From Desulfobacula toluolica Tol2 (GTDB taxonomy: Bacteria; Desulfobacterota; Desulfobacteria; Desulfobacterales; Desulfobacteraceae): a stretch of 64,000 bases of DNA. Below, in pieces: positions 8,852-16,856 of this stretch. A model generated the notes under the pieces. The model was not told where the DNA came from. It saw only the letters and a list, made by a program, of their open reading frames with translations, and ran no database searches. The DNA lies in contig NC_018645.1 of assembly GCF_000307105.1 (NCBI RefSeq), positions 97,001 through 161,000 of the forward strand, read 5' to 3'. Position numbers and translations under genes: made by a program. The number at the start of each line of letters is the position of its first letter. Position 1 is the stretch's first letter.

Positions 8852-9379
8852 TTATAAGAAAAATTTTCGGTACAGATCCGTATCAAGCCGCTTGCACACA
8901 CGCATGGCTCTTTTTAATCTTGCATCATGCTTTGTTTTGGCTTTTTTGATTTCAAAACCGACATAGGCCTTCATCAGGCGTTGATCGTTTTCCCGGTAGG
9001 ATTTGCCGCCCCTGATGATCCCGAGAAAATAGGTGTAGGTGGCCAGGGAAAACTCATTTTCACTCTCATTTGCATTAAACTCATGAACCGCTTTGGCAAG
9101 GTGGTTCATGGGAATAGGACGGCTCTGGATCAATGATTTTTTCATCAGGCGCTTCCAGCAGGGCAAATCATTTTCAAACAAGGCCTGATCCAGAACCAAG
9201 GCCAGTTCATCGCCTGAAATTTCATTTTGCCCCATGGATAGAGCCTGGCTGCAGGAAATCGTCTGTTTAGGTGTTTGCATAAGTTCAATGGTTTGTGTTT
9301 TTCTCAGACATCCCTGGGCAACAAATAAAATTATGACCAGGAACAGGGCAAGCAGTATACGATGTTTTTGACTAATCAT
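8852..9379 (-). CDS. small lipoprotein of unknown function
   Basis: A 175-residue lipoprotein with AAGGAGG before ATG 9379. The N-terminal hydrophobic segment ends in the lipobox FVAQGC (Cys24). The mature part is helical and basic, with motifs such as FSLATYTYFLGIIRGGKSYR, and resembles a small helical-repeat domain. It lacks recognised catalytic residues. It lies between the caspase-like gene (85-bp gap) and the coiled-coil gene (27-bp gap) on the same strand and is presumably an outer- or inner-membrane tethered component of the same system. Confidence 0.55.
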   Translation of the reverse strand: MISQKHRILLALFLVIILFVAQGCLRKTQTIELMQTPKQTISCSQALSMGQNEISGDELALVLDQALFENDLPCWKRLMKKSLIQSRPIPMNHLAKAVHEFNANESENEFSLATYTYFLGIIRGGKSYRENDQRLMKAYVGFEIKKAKTKHDARLKRAMRVCKRLDTDLYRKFFL

Positions 9380-9464
9380 TTATTTTCCTCCTTTTGTTGA
9401 TAAGTTTCTCTGCCTTTTGAAATCTATATCGAAGGAAAATTTTGATTTTCTGAAAAAAAAATAA

Positions 9465-11189
9465 TTAATTGTTAATTGTTAGCCGGAATCCCAGGAAGCT
9501 GTCCCGGTAATCGGTCAAATCCCTGCGCCGGTAAGCAGCCCGCAAAAACTTGGGCAGGTAATCCCAGCTGCCGCCGCGATCAACGCGAAAGGCGCTCCCG
9601 GATGTTATGAATGGATTGTTATGATCATGTTTTGAATAAGCATTTTTATCATAAACATCCTCACACCATTCCCAGGCATTGCCCAGCATATCAAACAGAC
9701 CAAAGGGATTGGGCAGGTATGTTCCCACAGGTGCTGTGAACTGATATCCGTCACTGCACGCAAATGAAGGGTCCCAGCCGCTTCCTTTATCCGCTACATT
9801 GGCATAGTTGCACGCCTGGGAATCAGAGTCCCCCCAGAAGCGCATGAACTTTGTCCCGCCACGGGCTGCATATTCCCATTGGGCTTCTGTTGGCAGGGAA
9901 AATTTTTGCTCTGATTTTTGGTTCAGCCAGTTTATGAAAACCTTGGCATCATTCCAGGAGACACAGACAACAGGATGAATATCTGTCTGGCTGAAGCCTG
10001 GTTTTTTCCAATTATAGCCTATCTCTTCTTTCCAAATCCAGTTTGTGTGCTTGTTTTTGATCCAGGCCTTGCCTTTTTTGTCAGCATCTGTCCTGTAACC
10101 GGTCTCTTTAACAAATTGTTTGAACTGCCCCCGGGTCACCTCGGTCTTTGCCATCCAAAACCCGTCCACACAGACTTTGTGCAGAGGAAGTTCATCCATG
10201 CAATATCTGCTGTACATATCTTGCCCCGCCTCTTTGATCAGGTACTGTTTTTCAGCTTTGGTCTGTCCCATTTTAAAACATCCGCCCGGCACCCGGACAA
10301 ATTCCATGCCCAGAACCGGATCTGTCCAAGTGTCACCTGGTTCCGGTTTGGCAGGTTTATTGGTCACAGGTTTATTGACCAGGGGTTTTTGAACCGGTTT
10401 GAACTTAACATGGCTCTTGTCGGATGATTCGGATGATGGAGGCAAAGCTTTCCCGGCAAGAAAATAGTCGGGAAACGGGGTTGTCGACACCCATGGCACC
10501 TGTTGTTTGTTTGTTTTTTTCATCACATCCAGCCCTGTTTGGTTGAACATCTTCTGGATATCCAGATTTGGGTTCTGAAAATTTTTTAACAAGGCTTCAG
10601 TATAAGTCCCGTTCCTGCCGTCCCCGTCAGCTGCCACAGATCCGGGAGATGTGGCATAAGCAATCACCGTGCCCAAAGGAGCATTCATTTGGACAAATCC
10701 TTTTTGGAAATTTCGAAAACTTTGTTTAAACGGATTGTCCCGGCAGGCATCCAGGATAACAATGTTCAAAGGATTTCCCGCTCGTTTCATCTTGGCAAGA
10801 AGCCTGCCGACAGCAACAGCCTCAAACTCCACTTCTGATTCTTCCCGGATAGTTGTATGGACAGGAATCAAATAATTTATCCCGTTGATCTGCATCCCGT
10901 GCCCTGCAAAATAGAACAGACCTATCTCAGACCGTAATAATTTTTTGCTAAATTCACGAAAAGATTTCAGCATGACTTTTTTAGGGACATCTGTTTTTAA
11001 AATCACATCAAAGCCAAGCCTTTTTAATACATGGGCCATGGCAACGGCATCATTCACAGAATTTTTCAAAGGGCCGGACCGGTAGGTGCTGTTCCCGATC
11101 ACAAGCGCTGTGCGCTTGCCGGTTGTTGCCATGGTAATATTTGCGGCAAACAGCAGCAGCACTGCAAAAAATATCATTTTTTGAATCAT
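9465..11189 (-). CDS. secreted caspase-like protease fused to a formylglycine-generating-enzyme-like domain
   Basis: I start at ATG 11189 (AGGAG six bases upstream), giving 574 residues; the 31 codons upstream read poorly. Residues 1-20 are a signal peptide. Residues 24-245 are a peptidase C14 caspase domain with TALVIGNSTY, the catalytic His97 in YFAGHG and Cys149 in ILDACRDNPF, both present. A Lys/Pro-rich linker (about 250-285) leads to an FGE-sulfatase/SUMF1-like domain (about 290-574) with FKMG, PVVCVSWNDA, YAARGG and RGGSWDYL. The region where true FGEs carry their two redox cysteines reads WDYLPKFLRAAYR, with no Cys, so that domain is probably a binding fold. It is the first gene of the minus-strand envelope run; caspase activity in the periplasm is the inferred role. 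Confidence 0.85.
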   Translation of the reverse strand: MIQKMIFFAVLLLFAANITMATTGKRTALVIGNSTYRSGPLKNSVNDAVAMAHVLKRLGFDVILKTDVPKKVMLKSFREFSKKLLRSEIGLFYFAGHGMQINGINYLIPVHTTIREESEVEFEAVAVGRLLAKMKRAGNPLNIVILDACRDNPFKQSFRNFQKGFVQMNAPLGTVIAYATSPGSVAADGDGRNGTYTEALLKNFQNPNLDIQKMFNQTGLDVMKKTNKQQVPWVSTTPFPDYFLAGKALPPSSESSDKSHVKFKPVQKPLVNKPVTNKPAKPEPGDTWTDPVLGMEFVRVPGGCFKMGQTKAEKQYLIKEAGQDMYSRYCMDELPLHKVCVDGFWMAKTEVTRGQFKQFVKETGYRTDADKKGKAWIKNKHTNWIWKEEIGYNWKKPGFSQTDIHPVVCVSWNDAKVFINWLNQKSEQKFSLPTEAQWEYAARGGTKFMRFWGDSDSQACNYANVADKGSGWDPSFACSDGYQFTAPVGTYLPNPFGLFDMLGNAWEWCEDVYDKNAYSKHDHNNPFITSGSAFRVDRGGSWDYLPKFLRAAYRRRDLTDYRDSFLGFRLTINN

Positions 11190-11282
11190 TGCCTGCTCCT
11201 GAATATGATCTTTCTTCCGCTTTTCCAGTGGATAAAAATCTGCTTCAAGGTATTTAAACAAAACTGAATTCAAGATAAACAA

Positions 11283-11533
11283 AGAGGATGACCAGATAAA
11301 TATAGGTTCTTGCTATATAAAATAGCAAAAACCATACCTGTGGCTTTTCACCTCAAAAGATTGTCTGGCAAAAATTACAAGCAATTATGGTGGGTATTCT
11401 ATGAAATAAATGTAACAGTGTTACATAAAGTACATAAAACTTGAGCAATAAAATACATGATTAATCGTTGAGAATTAAAAATTCATACGGCAAACTTTTA
11501 AAATATTTTATGCATAAGTCGTACACGTTTTTC
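11283..11533. promoter_or_regulatory. intergenic region upstream of caspase gene with a 15-bp dyad
   Basis: No gene is visible here. A perfect inverted repeat TGTAAC-AGT-GTTACA lies at 11411-11425 and may be an operator. A second hairpin, TTGCTAT/ATAGCAA with a five-base loop, lies at 11310-11328. The region is very AT-rich and would contain the promoter of the minus-strand envelope operon beginning at 11189, but I cannot single out a convincing -35/-10 pair. Confidence 0.35.
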
Positions 11534-11562
11534 TTGACATACCCAAAGGTTTTTGGTAATAC
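11534..11562 (+). promoter_or_regulatory. sigma-70 promoter of tRNA-Val
   Basis: TTGACA at 11534-11539 and TAATAC at 11557-11562 are separated by exactly 17 bp. Transcription would begin near 11569, a few bases before the mature tRNA 5' end at 11576. This is the best sigma-70 promoter by eye in the window. Confidence 0.8.
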
Positions 11563-11575
11563 ATAACAGTTGTTC

Positions 11576-11651
11576 AGGCGCGTAACTCAGTTGGTAGAGT
11601 GCTACCTCGACACGGTAGAAGTCAGCAGTTCAAGTCTGCTCGTGCCTACCA
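11576..11651 (+). tRNA. tRNA-Val (anticodon GAC)
   Basis: A complete 76-base cloverleaf with encoded CCA. The acceptor stem AGGCGCG pairs with CGTGCCT (one G-T pair), followed by discriminator A and CCA. The D stem is ACTC/GAGT, the anticodon stem CTACC/GGTAG and the T stem AGCAG/CTGCT with loop TTCAAGT. The anticodon loop is TCGACAC, giving anticodon GAC. Position 33, almost always U in tRNAs, is C here. The gene has its own promoter and a strong terminator, so it is a single-gene unit placed between two envelope-gene blocks. Confidence 0.93.
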
Positions 11652-11659
11652 TAAAAATC

Positions 11660-11693
11660 AAAGGCTCACAGTTTTTAACTGTGAGCCTTTTTT
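11660..11693 (+). terminator. Rho-independent terminator after tRNA-Val
   Basis: An 11-bp perfect stem GGCTCACAGTT/AACTGTGAGCC with a TTT loop is followed by six T residues. AAA precedes the stem, so it may also work weakly in the reverse direction for the convergent OmpA-like gene ending at 11741. Confidence 0.92.
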
Positions 11694-11740
11694 GATACCT
11701 AACTCTTATATGTGTGATAAAAAGCATAATATTTTTCTTT

Positions 11741-12322
11741 TTACCGATTAACAATTTCAAATTCAACACGTCGATTGATCTGTTTATTGTCAGTGCTTGT
11801 ATTGGGTTTCAGAGGCAGCAATTCTCCATACCCTCTTATCTGCAGCTTGTTTTCGGGAAGATTGAAAGCGGCAATCAGATAGGCTTTAACAGAGTCGGCC
11901 CGGTCAAAACTCAGTTTTAGATTATACGCCTGTGTTCCGTCAGAATCCGTATGCCCGTTGATCATGATGGTTTTGTCTTTGATCGCATTTGACATCAATG
12001 CCGTTCCAACTTCCTTTAAAAGAGTATAGGACGATTTTTTCAAGGCAGAAGAATCATAATCAAATTCTATTCTAATTTTTAGCTTTGGGACATCCAGGTT
12101 TTCATCAACCACCACAATGGTTTTTTCCATTTTATTGTTGATCCTTTCGGCCACGGCGATAGTCCGCTTTTTTGAGGTAAAGCTTCGATATTTCACCGGT
12201 GGCCGGGTCAGCTCTTTTACCATCTCATCGCTCGTGGTTTGAAACCGAACTTCATCAGCCCACAAAAAAGAGGTCGATACTAAAAAGGCAACCCAAACCA
12301 ATAGAGCTGTTTTTTGAATCAT
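11741..12322 (-). CDS. OmpA-family peptidoglycan-binding protein
   Basis: I choose ATG 12322 (GGAG nine bases upstream), giving 193 residues; an ATG five codons earlier is possible. Residues 1-21 are a signal peptide ending near FLWA. The C-terminal 110 residues are an OmpA-like domain: IRIEFDYDSSALK, then INGHTDSDGTQAYNLKLSFD with the diaminopimelate-binding Asp and Arg (SFDRA), and the closing NRRVEFEI. It would hold a periplasmic complex to the cell wall. It lies 97 bp downstream of the DUF4384 lipoprotein gene and probably shares its transcript. It could be the wall anchor that the ExbB/ExbD-like motor in this region otherwise lacks. Confidence 0.88.
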   Translation of the reverse strand: MIQKTALLVWVAFLVSTSFLWADEVRFQTTSDEMVKELTRPPVKYRSFTSKKRTIAVAERINNKMEKTIVVVDENLDVPKLKIRIEFDYDSSALKKSSYTLLKEVGTALMSNAIKDKTIMINGHTDSDGTQAYNLKLSFDRADSVKAYLIAAFNLPENKLQIRGYGELLPLKPNTSTDNKQINRRVEFEIVNR

Positions 12323-12419
12323 TTTGTTTCTCTCCATGTTTTTTTATTATGTTTTGTTAATTTTGCATGCAAGCTTAACAATTATAAACGATATTTTGGC
12401 TATGAAAAATTATTCATGA

Positions 12420-14609
12420 TTACTCTTTCGTCAAAACAGGCAGTAAATCCCATGACAAAGCTATCCCTCTTTTGCGTGCATAATCAGTAAACCAGTCAGC
12501 TATTTCGTTTATGCTCAGATTAATTTGTTTCATACCATAAACCGCATCTTTTGAACCGGGCAGATCCGGCAGGGGGCGATCCGATGCAAAGGCCACCACC
12601 TGTTCGTTGCCGGTTTTGCCCTGTACCTCAAACTTAAAATCGGCTGCATATTGAGCGCCGGGGATGGATGTCACCTCTCCGGCCCTGAACAGCAGGGATT
12701 TTTTCGCAAACTCATTGGGATAAATTCTGAACACTTGCTGTTGTGCATCTGATGTAAAAATCTTGATGTAGACCGGCTTATTGGCCTTTGCAAAAAAAAT
12801 GATCTCTTCTCCTTTTCTAAAGGACAGATTGTTTCTGCCTTTTTGTGTGAACAGCTCAACAAAAAGCTCGGCAGTTGGCGGCAGAATAATTTCCGGTTCC
12901 AGAGGGTTCAGCCAGTCGCTGTCAATATCAGCGGCTTTTACTATTGTCTGCTCAGCAGCCAGAATTTTTCCGTCAATATTTTCAAGCGTTGTCTTAATTT
13001 CTATGGTGCCGTTGTCTTTGGGCCAGAAACTGCCGCTGATAAAATGTGAAACCTTTGCCACGGATGCAATGGTTGCTTCCGGATTTTTTGTTGCCACAAT
13101 GGTTCTGGTTCTCCTGGTTAACGATCGGGTCACTATCTTTTGCGTATGGGTGACCGGCGAAAAATACAGAGAAGATGCAAAATAATCCAGGAAACAATCA
13201 TTTAAATAATCACTGAACAATGAATATCTCTGTTTGTTTTCCAGCTTGAATTTATTGATCACCACATCAGTTCTGTTGCGGCAGGGCCGCTTTGCCATAG
13301 CCTCGTTTTCCAGGCGGTACATTAAAAAGTTTATATGTCCTTTTAAATTTGCCTTAAACCATGTTGTGCGGCAAAATTGAAGCCCCATCTTTGCCTGGGC
13401 AGAGGCAATGATGGTTTTGCGGCATCCATAGGAACTTTTTTCCAACCGGTTCAGATCCAGGGACAGGACCATTGCTTCATGATCTTGTACATATTGACCG
13501 GAAAGGATCAAGTCTGCATGGGCTGACGGGTCGTCTGTGACGGAGAAAAAACGGTTTTTTCCAAAAATGGATTTTAAGTTTTCAAAAATCCTGAGACCCA
13601 GCGGTGTAATAGCGTTCAAACCGGCATCATGGAAATTATGCCTGCCGATATAAACCCTGTTGGTTGGATTTGTTAAATCCTGTCGATTGTTTTTGCCTAT
13701 TGCTTCGTTAATAATCTTTTTTTTGTTAATAGCTTCTTCTATTATCAATTGCGAAACCGTTTGAGTAAGATCATCAAGGGATTGAATCTTTGGTTGTAAC
13801 ATTTGTTCCGGAATACTTTGAATGTCGGTCAAAATCTTTGCACCGGCAAGATGTCTGCCCGTATTCTTGTCCAGAATCGACACATGGAATACCATGGCAT
13901 GGCCCATTTCTGAATAATCGCCCTTTAAAACGGCATTAGTCTGTTCCGGAGAATCTCCGGCATCCCGGAAAACTAATGAAGCGGCAAATGCATCTTTCAT
14001 GTATTTTGCAAGTTCATCTCCAAGGGCAAGCTCGGGTTGCAACGGGTTGACTGGCTGAAAAGGCGGAGTTTTGATCTGAAGAGACATCATGCCGCTGTAA
14101 TTCAGCTCCAGCAGCCGGACCAGGGATCGGGAGATTCGTTCAAATTCAGGTTCAAGCCATCTCGGGTCCATGTTTTTTCTGCTGATGCGGCCTTCCACAA
14201 CCGCAAGATCTGTGCTTGCTGCCTCTCCCATGCATCTGAGCCGGACCGTGATCCACACATCATTTCCAGCAACCCTGTAAGATCCCATGGCTCTCAAGGG
14301 TTTTTCGCCTGTGTCCTGAACACTGAGAATAGCACCTGATTTTGAAAATTCAGATGCCAGGGCTTCGGCCAGCACAGATGAAAAAGGTAAATTCAGCAGG
14401 GTGTCTTTTTCCCAGAAATTATTAGCACTGATTTGAATATGGCTTGATGTAACATCAAACAGGGAGTTTATGTTAAAAACAATCTGTTTTGATGCAGCAG
14501 ATAAAGACGAATTTTTTCCTGCAACATGTGTCTGTGTTGTAATGCAGGACGATAAAACAATGGACAAAAAGAGTAAACCCACGCACACAGAAAATTTTAT
14601 TTTTCTCAT
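12420..14609 (-). CDS. large lipoprotein with FlgO/CsgG-like repeats and C-terminal DUF4384 domain
   Basis: A 729-residue protein with lipobox VLSSC (Cys22). The N-terminal region contains FlgO/CsgG-like segments, for example LPFSSVLAEALASEF and MGSYRVAGNDVWITVRLR, which seem to recur around residues 310-380. The C-terminal region (about 590-690) matches DUF4384 in pattern: RKGEEIIFFAKANKPVYIKIF, then FRIYPNEF. DUF4384 domains are commonly found with caspase-domain proteins, which fits the caspase gene 3 kb away. It is the first gene of its transcript and diverges from the sigma-factor operon across 145 bp. Confidence 0.7.
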   Translation of the reverse strand: MRKIKFSVCVGLLFLSIVLSSCITTQTHVAGKNSSLSAASKQIVFNINSLFDVTSSHIQISANNFWEKDTLLNLPFSSVLAEALASEFSKSGAILSVQDTGEKPLRAMGSYRVAGNDVWITVRLRCMGEAASTDLAVVEGRISRKNMDPRWLEPEFERISRSLVRLLELNYSGMMSLQIKTPPFQPVNPLQPELALGDELAKYMKDAFAASLVFRDAGDSPEQTNAVLKGDYSEMGHAMVFHVSILDKNTGRHLAGAKILTDIQSIPEQMLQPKIQSLDDLTQTVSQLIIEEAINKKKIINEAIGKNNRQDLTNPTNRVYIGRHNFHDAGLNAITPLGLRIFENLKSIFGKNRFFSVTDDPSAHADLILSGQYVQDHEAMVLSLDLNRLEKSSYGCRKTIIASAQAKMGLQFCRTTWFKANLKGHINFLMYRLENEAMAKRPCRNRTDVVINKFKLENKQRYSLFSDYLNDCFLDYFASSLYFSPVTHTQKIVTRSLTRRTRTIVATKNPEATIASVAKVSHFISGSFWPKDNGTIEIKTTLENIDGKILAAEQTIVKAADIDSDWLNPLEPEIILPPTAELFVELFTQKGRNNLSFRKGEEIIFFAKANKPVYIKIFTSDAQQQVFRIYPNEFAKKSLLFRAGEVTSIPGAQYAADFKFEVQGKTGNEQVVAFASDRPLPDLPGSKDAVYGMKQINLSINEIADWFTDYARKRGIALSWDLLPVLTKE

Positions 14610-14635
14610 ATTTAGCTGCCTTTAAAGCTTCTTGT

Positions 14636-14665
14636 TTGACAAATCATTGTACTTATGACTATGAA
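14636..14665 (+). promoter_or_regulatory. candidate promoter of the sigma-factor operon
   Basis: TTGACA at 14636-14641 is followed after 18 bp by TATGAA at 14660-14665 (four of six matches to TATAAT). It lies in the divergent gap between the DUF4384 lipoprotein gene and the sigma-factor gene. A start near 14672 would exclude the ATG at 14665 as initiator and supports the internal TTG start of the sigma gene. Confidence 0.5.
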
Positions 14666-14754
14666 TGCACCTATACCGGGTAGAGGTAAATTACAAGTTT
14701 TTTTCAGAAAAAAAATTTAATTGTTCGATATGTATATTCAGAAGGAAATTTTTG

Positions 14755-15450
14755 TTGCTGACAGAAGAAAACGAAAGGCTTGTTAAAAAAATTGCTTTTA
14801 AACTATACCGAATATATTGTCCCAAAGGTGAGATGGGTGTTTTTACTGTAGAGGATCTGTTTCATTACGGCATCATCGGACTTTTAAAAGCAAAAAAAGG
14901 CTTTAAAAAAGAAAAAGGCGTCCCGTTTGATGCCTATGCCGACATCAGGATTAATGGTGAAATCATGGATGCAATAAGAAAAAGCCCCATAATCCGGTTG
15001 CCGCATGCAAAAAGAAAAAAGGCAAAACAGCTGGAGCAGGCAAGAAAGGCCCTGCTGGACAAAAATATACCACCTGATCCTGAAACTGTTGCGCAAAAAC
15101 TGGGCTGGACTGATGAAGAGGTTTTAAAAACAGAGAGCCTGTCAAGCCATGTGATATCCGCAGATGCAAATCCTGGTACAAGCAATTGGTTCGATTTAAG
15201 ATCAACAGACACCATTGAAGAAAAAGTGTTGAACAAGGATTTTGCACACACTTTTAAACAATGCCTGGACCAAATAGACGATGACACGGAACGGCTTGTT
15301 TTCATGGCAAGGCAGCTGGAGGAAATGACCTTGAAAATGGTGGGAGAGCGCCTTGGCTTTTCAATTGAAAAAGCCCGGCAAAAACAGATCAACGCACAAC
15401 AAAGCATGAAATCCTGTCTTGAAAAAAAAGGATGGGACTTAACCAATTAA
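14755..15450 (+). CDS. FliA-like alternative sigma-70 family factor
   Basis: I place the start at TTG 14755, eight bases after AAGGA, giving 231 residues; TTG 14752 is nearly as good. Region 2 is clear: VEDLFHYGIIGLLKA followed by FDAYADIRINGEIMDAIRK, as in sigma-28. Region 3 follows (RLPHAKRKKAKQLEQA, then PPDPETVAQKLGWTDEEV). Region 4 is present but diverged (ERLVFMARQLEEMTLKMVGERLGFS). No flagellar genes are next to it. It is the first gene of a three-gene operon with an anti-sigma-like protein and a Lon-like protease. I infer that it controls an envelope regulon, possibly including the adjacent envelope genes. Confidence 0.85.
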   Translation: MLTEENERLVKKIAFKLYRIYCPKGEMGVFTVEDLFHYGIIGLLKAKKGFKKEKGVPFDAYADIRINGEIMDAIRKSPIIRLPHAKRKKAKQLEQARKALLDKNIPPDPETVAQKLGWTDEEVLKTESLSSHVISADANPGTSNWFDLRSTDTIEEKVLNKDFAHTFKQCLDQIDDDTERLVFMARQLEEMTLKMVGERLGFSIEKARQKQINAQQSMKSCLEKKGWDLTN

Positions 15451-15466
15451 AGATTGGGAGTTTGTC

Positions 15467-16054
15467 ATGGATAAACATATCAGTATCAAACAGATCAGCA
15501 CCAAACAGGCACTGAAAATCTGGGCTGAGTATTCGCCAGTACACCAGGACCATATTAGCCAAGAAAAATTATACTTGTTTTCATTGCCCGGCGGCCTGCA
15601 AAAGGCCGACAACTATGATATCCATCACCTGTCACTTTGTCCCCGGTGTCTTAGCGCCTGGGAAACGCTCTGCTCTTTGAGCGAACTTTCACTGGCTGAT
15701 GACCCGGATGAAAAACAGGGAGAAGAAATTTTAAGCTATGGCTTGCTGCAGGCAGCATCCAGCGCCTTTACGGAACCGGTCTATATCAACAGCAGTTGTG
15801 ACAAATTCAGGCTGGGCATTTTCCCGGACAATGACAACCCCCAAAAGGCCATGATCGTGCTGGAAACAACAAGTGCCGGCAAATCCTGCCAGGGCATGAC
15901 GGCAAGCATACGGGATGCCAACGGCTTCATGGTCATGGAAGCCACTGTCAAACAGGGCCGGGCCGCGTCCATAACCGACCATCTGGATACCCTGGATCTG
16001 TCAACATGGACCATTATATTGTCCGGATCAGCAGATAAAGATACCCATGAGTAA
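15467..16054 (+). CDS. putative zinc-binding anti-sigma factor
   Basis: A 195-residue protein starting 16 bp after the sigma gene with GGGAG before ATG 15467. The N-terminal region reads HISQEKLYLFSLPGG and then HHLSLCPRC, giving His54-x3-Cys58-x2-Cys61, the signature of zinc anti-sigma (ZAS) domains, with an upstream His (H29) as expected. No membrane segment is present, unlike most ZAS proteins. The C-terminal half (about 100-190) is a beta-rich domain I do not recognise. Position, motif and stop/start overlap with the protease gene make it the likely inhibitor of the preceding sigma factor and the likely substrate or partner of the following protease. This role is inferred. Confidence 0.7.
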   Translation: MDKHISIKQISTKQALKIWAEYSPVHQDHISQEKLYLFSLPGGLQKADNYDIHHLSLCPRCLSAWETLCSLSELSLADDPDEKQGEEILSYGLLQAASSAFTEPVYINSSCDKFRLGIFPDNDNPQKAMIVLETTSAGKSCQGMTASIRDANGFMVMEATVKQGRAASITDHLDTLDLSTWTIILSGSADKDTHE

Positions 16055-16856
16055 TATCCGGCTATTGTTTGACAACGGCAGTTATTATTCTGTAATGTGT
16101 TCTCTTTGGCCGCCAAAGCCGGGAAACCCCAGACCCGCAGAGGCATTCATTGTATCGGAAAGCGAGGGCGACTTTACCTTGGCGGCAAGAACAGCCGCTC
16201 TTGCCGCCTATACCTGTTTAGAATCAAGAGGAGAAAAAATATCCCCTTTTACCGCCGGAATTGAGTTGTTGGAAAGAATCAATGCCAAAGCCAATATTGC
16301 CGGTGAAAGCGGCGGGCTTTGCTTTGCCATTGCCATTGCAGCAGCCTTGTTAAAGGTTGATATGCCGGACATTGCTGCCACCGGCGTTCTCACGGCAGAC
16401 GGCAGCATAAAAAAAGTAAAAGGTCTCCATACCAAGCTGACGACCGCTGTCAAGCTGGTAAGCGAAAACGGATTTATCTTTTATCCCAGAATCAATGGCA
16501 ATGAGATTTCTGATGATCTTTGGTCTGTTTTTAAACAAAAAAACTTACGATGTCATGGAGTTACGCATATAAACCAGGTTTTTGATATCCTGCTGCCGCC
16601 GCAACAAACAACAGGCATCTTAAAGAAAATCATTCTTCTGATTCTTGCGCTCATACTGACCGGCTTGGTGGGGTACTTTTGTTTAAGCACTACTGACATG
16701 GGTTTAACTTCCTTAGAAACAAAAATAACAAAACCAATGCCATTATCCCCTGCAGCTGACCCTTCCCCTTTAATTAAAAAACCAAAGCCGTCCCTGCCAA
16801 AGCCGATAAAATTGCCACCGGTTAAGATCGAGCCTATAGACACGGGCTTTGACTAA
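16047..16856 (+). CDS. membrane-anchored Lon-type (S16) protease domain without AAA+ module
   Basis: A 269-residue protein overlapping the anti-sigma gene by 8 bp. Residues 1-185 match the S16 proteolytic domain of Lon, with the catalytic Ser88 in GESGG and the catalytic Lys130 in KGLHTKL. The preceding FTLAARTAALAAY helix and ATGVLTADGSIKKVKGL strand are also typical. One membrane helix follows (about 194-212, IILLILALILTGLVGYF) and then a Pro/Lys-rich tail of 55 residues. There is no ATPase domain, so it cannot unfold substrates by itself. I infer regulated cleavage of the anti-sigma protein. Its 3' end overlaps the convergent ATPase gene by 23 bp. Confidence 0.85.
   Translation: MSNIRLLFDNGSYYSVMCSLWPPKPGNPRPAEAFIVSESEGDFTLAARTAALAAYTCLESRGEKISPFTAGIELLERINAKANIAGESGGLCFAIAIAAALLKVDMPDIAATGVLTADGSIKKVKGLHTKLTTAVKLVSENGFIFYPRINGNEISDDLWSVFKQKNLRCHGVTHINQVFDILLPPQQTTGILKKIILLILALILTGLVGYFCLSTTDMGLTSLETKITKPMPLSPAADPSPLIKKPKPSLPKPIKLPPVKIEPIDTGFD

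Noticed and set aside
11576-11700. Genomic-island attachment site at the tRNA-Val 3' end
   Set aside because: I saw no second copy of the tRNA 3' end in the window and no integrase gene.
5276-12322. Zorya-type anti-phage system (MotA-like plus OmpA-like proteins)
   Set aside because: The channel subunit has only 191 residues with no long ZorA tail, the OmpA-like protein lacks the ZorB membrane-helix layout and is 6 kb away, and no ZorC/D or ZorE gene is present.
12420-14609. Outer-membrane secretin or TolB-like beta-propeller
   Set aside because: The repeated segments resemble FlgO/CsgG modules and the C-terminus fits DUF4384; no propeller or secretin signature is visible.
14755-16856. A CRISPR-associated Calp signalling locus
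   Set aside because: The sigma/anti-sigma/Lon order is similar, but the protease has no SAVED domain and no repeats or cas genes are visible in the window.
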